Source of the DNA: Anaerolineales bacterium
Lineage (GTDB): Bacteria; Chloroflexota; Anaerolineae; Anaerolineales; UBA6663
Length of the DNA stretch: 9,874 nt
Assembly (NCBI GenBank): GCA_017999235.1
Contig: JAGOBN010000090.1
Coordinates: 1-9,874, forward strand
Direction: 5' to 3'
The translations under genes were made by a program, and so were the position numbers. The notes beneath the pieces are model-generated. The model saw nothing but the letters and a program-made list of their open reading frames with translations. It was not told the DNA's origin and ran no database searches. This document shows positions 5,972 through 9,874 of the stretch, piece after piece. Within the stretch, counting starts at the first letter, position 1; every line of letters begins with the position of its first letter.

Positions 5972-7132
5972 ATGCGTCCCGTTTATCGTTTTCCCGCCCT
6001 GGCGGTGGCCGCGCTGGCGCTGGCCGGCCTGGCGTGCAATGCCTTTGTGACGTCCCCGCCCGCCGCGCCGGCCGCGCCCGTCGTCGTCACCCAGGTGGTG
6101 ACCGCGCCGGCGCCGGTCAGCGCCCCGGCCGTCTCCATTTCATCGTCCGAAGAAGAGGCGCTCATCGCGCTCTATCAGCGTGTCGATCCGGCCGTGGTCT
6201 CCATCGCCATTCTCACCGAGCTGGGCTCCTCGGCCGGCTCCGGCTGGCTGTATGACGCCGAGGGCCACATCGTCACCAACCAGCACGTGGTCGAGGGCGC
6301 GACCGCCATCGAGGTCAACTTCGCGTCTGGCTTCAAGACCCGCGCCGAAGTGGTGGGGACGGATCCGGATGCGGATCTGGCCGTGATCAAAGCCGACCGG
6401 CTCCCGGCCGGTGTGCAGCCGCTGACGCTGGGTGATTCCAGCCTGGTGCAGGTGGGCCAGCGCGCCATCGCCATCGGCAACCCCTTCCGGCAGGCCGGCA
6501 CGATGACGCTCGGCATCATCTCCAGCCTGGGGCGCACCCAGGAGGGCAACCGCACCAACGCCGATGGCAGCAGTTTCTCCACCCCCGATATCATTCAGAC
6601 CGACGCGCCGATCAACCCTGGCAACTCGGGCGGGCCGCTGCTCAACCTGAGCGGCGAGGTGATCGGCGTGGTGCGTTCCATCGCCGTGGACACCAACACC
6701 GCTAACCCCGCCAACTCGGGCGTCGGTTACGCCATCGCCGCCAACACGGTCCGCCAGATCGTGCCGTTCCTGATTAAAGACGGTAAGTTTGTCTACCCGT
6801 ATCTGGGCATCACCAGCCTCTCGGAGATGCCGTTGGAATTGCAGGAACAACTGGGGCTGGCGGACATGCTGGGGACGTACGTCACCTCAGTGACCCCCGG
6901 CGGGCCGGCGGAGCAGGCCGGCGTGCGGCCGGATTCCGCCGACCGGACCTCGCCCAACTTCAACGGCGACGGCGATTTGATTGTGGCCGTGGACGGCCGG
7001 CCCGTCCGCGTGTTTGCGGATTTGATGAGCTATCTGGTGAATAACACGCGCCCCGGCCAGGTAATCACCTTGTCGGTGGTCCGGCAGGGGCAGGCGCGCG
7101 ACGTCCCTTTGACGCTGGGCGAGCGGCCGTAA
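5972..7132 (+). CDS. HtrA/DegP-like trypsin-fold serine protease with PDZ domain, secreted or lipid-anchored
   Basis: 386 aa from ATG 5972, chosen over GTG 5942 because GGAGGT at 5962-5967 lies 4 nt before it and the protein then begins with a clean signal sequence. Residues 1-21 are a signal peptide with Arg residues and a hydrophobic core ending in LAGLAC; Cys22 may be lipidated, but Gly at -3 and Leu at -2 make the lipobox imperfect. A Pro/Ala/Val linker follows (about 27-57). The protease domain (about 62-270) has the triad His105 (TNQHVVEG), Asp135 (DADLAVIK) and Ser219 (NPGNSGGP). A single C-terminal PDZ domain spans about 275-385 (YLGI, GGPAEQAGV, VAVDGRPV). It degrades or refolds damaged extracytoplasmic proteins. 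A strong terminator follows at once. I leave the symbol blank because HtrA, DegP, DegQ and DegS cannot be separated here. Confidence 0.93.
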   Translation: MRPVYRFPALAVAALALAGLACNAFVTSPPAAPAAPVVVTQVVTAPAPVSAPAVSISSSEEEALIALYQRVDPAVVSIAILTELGSSAGSGWLYDAEGHIVTNQHVVEGATAIEVNFASGFKTRAEVVGTDPDADLAVIKADRLPAGVQPLTLGDSSLVQVGQRAIAIGNPFRQAGTMTLGIISSLGRTQEGNRTNADGSSFSTPDIIQTDAPINPGNSGGPLLNLSGEVIGVVRSIAVDTNTANPANSGVGYAIAANTVRQIVPFLIKDGKFVYPYLGITSLSEMPLELQEQLGLADMLGTYVTSVTPGGPAEQAGVRPDSADRTSPNFNGDGDLIVAVDGRPVRVFADLMSYLVNNTRPGQVITLSVVRQGQARDVPLTLGERP

Positions 7133-7149
7133 CCCAGCGCGCGGCTGGG
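7133..7149 (+). repeat. 6-bp hairpin directly after the htrA stop codon
   Basis: CCCAGC (7133-7138) and GCTGGG (7144-7149) with a 5-nt loop. It begins at the base after TAA and is followed 14 nt later by the main terminator, so it may protect the transcript end or assist termination. Confidence 0.55.
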
Positions 7150-7162
7150 CGGGTCCCTCCGC

Positions 7163-7196
7163 GCGGGCGGCGCTTAGGCGCCGCCCGCTGTTTTTT
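7163..7196 (+). terminator. Strong intrinsic terminator of the htrA transcript
   Basis: Perfect 11-bp GC stem (7163-7173 and 7178-7188) with a TTAG loop, then TG and six T residues (7191-7196). The right arm and T-tract are also the last codons of recF on the other strand, and the recF stop codon lies in the loop. There is no T-tract on the minus side, so it should act mainly on plus-strand transcripts. Confidence 0.92.
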
Positions 7197-8394
7197 CTGT
7201 CACGAGGCGCCCGTTCTGAACCGTCCAGATCGCGGCGCGCGTCTGGAACTCTTCCGGGAAGAGGTCCCGGTCGGTGGTGGTCATCAAACACTGATCGGCG
7301 CGGTCAAGCCGGCGCAGCAGGTCCCGCCGGCGGTTAATGTCCAGCTCCGCCAGCACTTCGTCCAGCAGCAGAATCGGCCATTCGCCCGCGCGCGCGCGCA
7401 TCCAGGCCGTCTCCGCCAGTTTGAGGGCCAGCACGGCCGTGCGCGCCTGGCCGCGCGAGCCGTACAGGCCCACGTCCAGCCCGTTGGCGATGAAGCGCAG
7501 TTCGTCGCGGTGCGGCCCGGAGAGGGTCAGGCCGCGCGCGATCTCCTCCGCGCGGCTGGCGCGCAGTTTGGCGCGCAGCCGGCCCTCAATCTCGGCCGCG
7601 GACACGCCCACCTGATGGACCGGCACCTGCAGCGGCAGCCCCAGCTGGCCGTCCGGCGCGGCGGCCAGGTCAAAGGCCGGATGATACGCCAGGCGCAGAC
7701 CCTCGGCGCCGGCCGTCAGGTCGCGGTGCAGGGGGCCGGCCAGGGCTTCGAGCTCCGCCAATGCCGCCAGGCGCGCGGCCATCAGCGTCCCCGCCAGCTC
7801 GCAGAGCTTATCATCCCAGAACTCCAACTGGTCCGGGCTGCCGCCGCGCTCCTGCAATTGCTTGAGCAGCGCGTTGCGCTGCGGCAGCACCTTGGCATAC
7901 TCGCTCAAGGCCGCGTGATAGGCCGGGTCCACCTGACCGAGCGCCAGATCCAGGTAGCGCCGGCGGTCGGCGGGCGCGCCCTCCACAATGCCCAGATCCT
8001 GCGGCAGGAACAGCACCGCCTGGACGCGGCCGGCCAGATCGCCCACCCGTTTTTTGACGCCGTTGATCAGCACATCCTTGCGCAGGCGGCCGTCGGCGCC
8101 GGCGCCCGGCTCAAGCACCAGCCGGATCTCAATCCGCAGCGTCTCGCGCTGCGTCTCGACCTCGGCCACCAGGCGCGCAAACGGCTGGGGCTCGCTCAGG
8201 GCCAGGAAATGAATGAGCTGGCGGTCGGCGGCGGCGTGGTGGGATTGGCCGGTGGCCAGGAAAAAAACGGCCTCCAGCAGGCTGGTCTTGCCTTGGGCGT
8301 TGGCGCCCACCAGCAGCAGCGGCCCGGCCGGCAGGGAGGCCTCCAGGCGCGCATACAGGCGAAAGTTGGTGAGGGAGATGTGGCGCACGCGCAT
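7174..8394 (-). CDS. recF: DNA replication and repair protein RecF
   Basis: 406 aa, slightly longer than typical RecF (about 360-400). An SMC/ABC-type ATPase that recognises gapped DNA and helps RecOR load RecA. Visible motifs in order: N-terminal strand RVRHISLTNFRLY; Walker A GANAQGKTS at 30-38; the RecF-specific FLPQDLGIVEGAPADRRRYLD (about 129-149); LSGPHRDEL at 291-299; the ABC signature YGSRGQART at 311-319; Walker B ILLLDEVLAELD at 341-352; and TTTDRDLF near the C-terminus. It is isolated from dnaA and dnaN, which often flank recF; here it is convergent with htrA and divergent from a metallopeptidase gene. The last codons lie in the htrA terminator. No Shine-Dalgarno precedes the ATG; the -10 box is so close that the mRNA may be leaderless. 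Confidence 0.97.
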   Translation of the reverse strand: MRVRHISLTNFRLYARLEASLPAGPLLLVGANAQGKTSLLEAVFFLATGQSHHAAADRQLIHFLALSEPQPFARLVAEVETQRETLRIEIRLVLEPGAGADGRLRKDVLINGVKKRVGDLAGRVQAVLFLPQDLGIVEGAPADRRRYLDLALGQVDPAYHAALSEYAKVLPQRNALLKQLQERGGSPDQLEFWDDKLCELAGTLMAARLAALAELEALAGPLHRDLTAGAEGLRLAYHPAFDLAAAPDGQLGLPLQVPVHQVGVSAAEIEGRLRAKLRASRAEEIARGLTLSGPHRDELRFIANGLDVGLYGSRGQARTAVLALKLAETAWMRARAGEWPILLLDEVLAELDINRRRDLLRRLDRADQCLMTTTDRDLFPEEFQTRAAIWTVQNGRLVTEKTAGGA

Positions 8395-8404
8395 GAGCCT
8401 GCGG

Positions 8405-8410
8405 ATTCTA
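8405..8410 (-). promoter_or_regulatory. -10 box of recF, 10 nt from its start codon
   Basis: Minus strand reads TGCTAGAAT, an extended -10 (TGn) followed by TAGAAT. Ten nt separate it from the ATG, so transcription should begin about 3 nt before the start codon. No Shine-Dalgarno fits in such a leader. Confidence 0.55.
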
Positions 8411-8435
8411 GCATAGGCGGGCCGGCCGGCGGCGT

Positions 8436-8464
8436 TTGTGGAAGCGCGCGCTCACGGCTACAAT
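8436..8464 (+). promoter_or_regulatory. Promoter of the metallopeptidase gene, -35 TTGTGG and -10 TACAAT
   Basis: TTGTGG at 8436-8441 and TACAAT at 8459-8464 are separated by exactly 17 nt. Seven nt follow before the ATG at 8472, so transcription should start at or next to the A of the start codon, as in a leaderless mRNA. Confidence 0.6.
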
Positions 8465-8471
8465 CAGCCTG

Positions 8472-8843
8472 ATGCCGGTTTCCCGCCAACAGTTTGAAGC
8501 GTGGGTATATGCCATCGCGGAGGCGCTCCTGGCCGAGCTGCCGCCGGCCTTGCGTGCGGAAGCGGCCACCGTCGTTTTGCAGGTGGCGGACCGCCCCACC
8601 CGGGCGCAGGACCCGGACGGCGACGGGCTCCTGGGTTTATATGAGGGGGTGCCGCTGGTGGAGCGCCGGCCGGATGATCTCCGCTGGGAGCCGGACCGCA
8701 TTACGCTGTTTTACGCGCCCTTGATCGCCCAAGCCGCCTCCGCCGCCGAGGTGCGCCGCGAGATCCGCGTCACACTGGTCCATGAGTTGGGCCATTTCTT
8801 CGGCTTCGACGAGGCCGAGCTCGAGGCGCGCGGCTGGGGCTGA
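8472..8843 (+). CDS. Small zincin-type zinc metallopeptidase
   Basis: 123 aa from ATG 8472 to TGA 8841-8843. This start is preferred to GTG 8436 because members of the family start with an SxxxFExxV segment, seen here as SRQQFEAWV, and because a promoter overlaps the extended version. It matches the Zincin_1-like family of about 110-130 aa: LLGLYEGVPLVER at 53-65, PDRITLFYAPL at 74-84, and the C-terminal zinc site HELGHFFGFDE at 104-114, where His104 and His108 bind zinc, Glu105 is catalytic and Asp113 is the likely third ligand. There is no signal peptide, so it should act in the cytoplasm. Substrate and role are not known for this family. It is divergent from recF with 77 nt between starts. 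DPDGDG (47-52) is acidic and may be a local insertion. Confidence 0.9.
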   Translation: MPVSRQQFEAWVYAIAEALLAELPPALRAEAATVVLQVADRPTRAQDPDGDGLLGLYEGVPLVERRPDDLRWEPDRITLFYAPLIAQAASAAEVRREIRVTLVHELGHFFGFDEAELEARGWG

Positions 8844-8870
8844 GCGCGCTTTATCTGACTGAACGCGCTC
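8842..8870 (+). terminator. Weak hairpin after the metallopeptidase gene
   Basis: GAGCGCG (8842-8848) pairs with CGCGCTC (8864-8870) over a 15-nt loop. There is no T-tract after it, and a second GAGCGCG at 8880-8886 could pair with the same arm. A factor-dependent or alternative structure is possible; support is thin. Confidence 0.3.
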
Positions 8871-8910
8871 GGTCACGTTGAGCGCGGCGCCGGCAATAAG
8901 ACTTAGGCGC

Positions 8911-8918
8911 TATAGAAT
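8911..8918 (+). promoter_or_regulatory. -10 region of the UDP-glucose dehydrogenase gene
   Basis: TATAGAAT contains two overlapping -10-like hexamers (TATAGA and TAGAAT) in an otherwise GC-rich gap. No good -35 was found at 16-18 nt. The expected start is near 8925, giving a leader of about 73 nt that carries a Shine-Dalgarno GGGAG at 8986-8990. Confidence 0.5.
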
Positions 8919-8997
8919 TTACCCCGCAGTCTCAGGCAGAATGGCAGGCGCTTGTCAAGCACTTCTTACAACAGGCCGTCCGGCCGGGAGAATGTTC

Positions 8998-9874
8998 ATG
9001 AAGAATATCTGTGTCGTCGGGGTTGGGTATGTGGGCTTGGTTACCGGCACCTGCTTTGCCGATCTAGGCAACCGCGTGGTGGCGCTGGACATCAACGCCG
9101 AGCGCATTGAGAACCTGGGCAAAGGCATCCTGCCGATCTACGAGCCGGGTCTGGAGGAGATGGTCAAACGCAATGTGGCCGCCGGGCGGCTGCGCTTTAC
9201 CACTTCCTACACCGAGGCGCTGACCAACGCCGACTTCGCCTTTATCGCCGTCGGCACCCCGGAGGGCGTGGACGGCGAGGCCGACCTGCAGTACGTGCGC
9301 GCGGCCGCGGAATCCATCGCCGAGCACATGACCCAGCCGCTGATCATCGTCAACAAGTCCACCGTGCCGGTCGGCACCGGGGACTGGGTGGCCGATATCG
9401 TGCGCGCCAAGCAGGCCCAGCCGGTCCCCTTCAGCGTGGTCTCCTGCCCGGAGTTCCTGCGGGAAGGCTCGGCCCTGCAGGATTTCACCAGCCCGTCCCG
9501 GATCGTGCTCGGCTCGCTGGATAAGGACGCGGCCCACCGCGTGGCGGACCTGCACCTCTCCCTGCGCGCGCCCATCGTGGTCACCGACCTGCGCACGGCC
9601 GAGATGATCAAGTACGCGTCCAACGCCTTCCTGGCCACCAAGATCTCGTTCATCAACGAGATCGCCAACATCTGCGAGGCGCTGGGCGCGGACGTCAAGG
9701 AAGTGGCGGCCGGCATGGGGTACGATCCGCGCATCGGGCGCAGCTTCCTGGACGCCGGCCTGGGCTACGGCGGCTCGTGCTTCCCCAAGGACGTCAAAGC
9801 CCTGGCGTATATGGCCACCATCCAGGGCAAGCACCCGCAGCTGCTGCAGTCGGTGATGGACATCAACAAATACC
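8998..9874 (+). CDS. ugd: UDP-glucose 6-dehydrogenase, 3' end beyond window
   Basis: 292 codons are visible with no stop. ATG 8998 is chosen because GGGAG lies 7 nt upstream; the in-frame ATG at 8992 is only 1 nt from it. The enzyme oxidises UDP-glucose to UDP-glucuronate with 2 NAD+, supplying capsule, exopolysaccharide or lipid sugars. Residues 3-15 form the NAD-binding strand and GVGYVG loop; Asp31 ends the second strand (VVALDIN) as expected for NAD. Further signatures: IAVGTP at 83-88, [10 protein letters not shown] at 119-128, [14 protein letters not shown] at 150-163, [20 protein letters not shown] at 202-221 with Lys205 and Asn209, and [10 protein letters not shown] at 256-265 with the catalytic Cys261 and Asp265. 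The C-terminal UDP-binding domain is missing. GDP-mannose dehydrogenase is a less likely alternative. Its pathway partners, if adjacent, lie beyond the window. Confidence 0.95.
   Translation, partial: MKNICVVGVGYVGLVTGTCFADLGNRVVALDINAERIENLGKGILPIYEPGLEEMVKRNVAAGRLRFTTSYTEALTNADFAFIAVGTPEGVDGEADLQYVRAAAESIAEHMTQPLIIVNKSTVPVGTGDWVADIVRAKQAQPVPFSVVSCPEFLREGSALQDFTSPSRIVLGSLDKDAAHRVADLHLSLRAPIVVTDLRTAEMIKYASNAFLATKISFINEIANICEALGADVKEVAAGMGYDPRIGRSFLDAGLGYGGSCFPKDVKALAYMATIQGKHPQLLQSVMDINKY

Noticed and set aside
6140..6850. Minus-strand 236-aa frame opposite the HtrA-like gene
   Set aside because: Antisense shadow; the plus frame carries the full catalytic triad.
8436..8471. GTG-initiated extension of the metallopeptidase
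   Set aside because: The extension overlaps a well-spaced promoter and is not part of the family's usual N-terminus.
9064..9834. Minus-strand 256-aa frame opposite the UDP-glucose dehydrogenase gene
   Set aside because: Antisense shadow; the plus frame is a clearly conserved enzyme open to the window edge.

Overview
This 9.9 kb, very GC-rich window looks chromosomal and housekeeping-like. Codons are strongly GC-biased, GGCCGG/GCCGGC palindromes recur throughout, and several proteins carry Thr/Pro/Ala-rich extracytoplasmic stalks. These traits, with the style of the HtrA, C39 and helix-hairpin-helix proteins, suggest a Chloroflexota bacterium, perhaps Anaerolineae-like. That placement is inference; there is no rRNA or other marker to fix it. 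I see no tRNA, rRNA, CRISPR array, transposase or phage gene.

Layout. (1) Positions 1-3870, minus strand: a compact three-gene operon transcribed toward position 1. It encodes a membrane-anchored C39-like cysteine peptidase with TPR-like repeats, then two proteins with the same unusual plan: an N-terminal ComEA-like helix-hairpin-helix (HhH) domain, a Pro-rich linker, one membrane helix and an extracytoplasmic part. One ends in a lectin-like jelly roll. The other ends in a Thr/Pro stalk with perfect 72-bp tandem repeats and runs off the window. A good -10 box and an 83-nt leader precede the operon. (2) 3968-4169, minus: a 44-aa single-helix membrane protein with an excellent ribosome binding site and its own terminator-like hairpin. 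(3) 4376-7196, plus: a membrane-anchored protein resembling the Mrr/restriction-endonuclease fold but with altered catalytic residues, a CbpA-type J-protein, and an HtrA-like serine protease, closed by a strong terminator. (4) 7174-8394, minus: recF, convergent with htrA. (5) 8472-8842, plus: a small zincin-type metallopeptidase, divergent from recF. (6) 8998 to the window end, plus: UDP-glucose 6-dehydrogenase, 3'-truncated.

Functionally, the middle block combines protein quality control (J-protein, HtrA). RecF is recombinational repair and the UDP-glucose dehydrogenase supplies UDP-glucuronate for surface polysaccharide. The part most likely to be undescribed is the left operon, where two paralogous proteins appear to hold an HhH DNA-binding module on the cytoplasmic side and show a different extracytoplasmic module outside, next to an exported peptidase. 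A second theme is promoter layout: recF and the metallopeptidase have -10 boxes only 7-10 nt from their start codons and no Shine-Dalgarno sequence, as expected for leaderless mRNAs.
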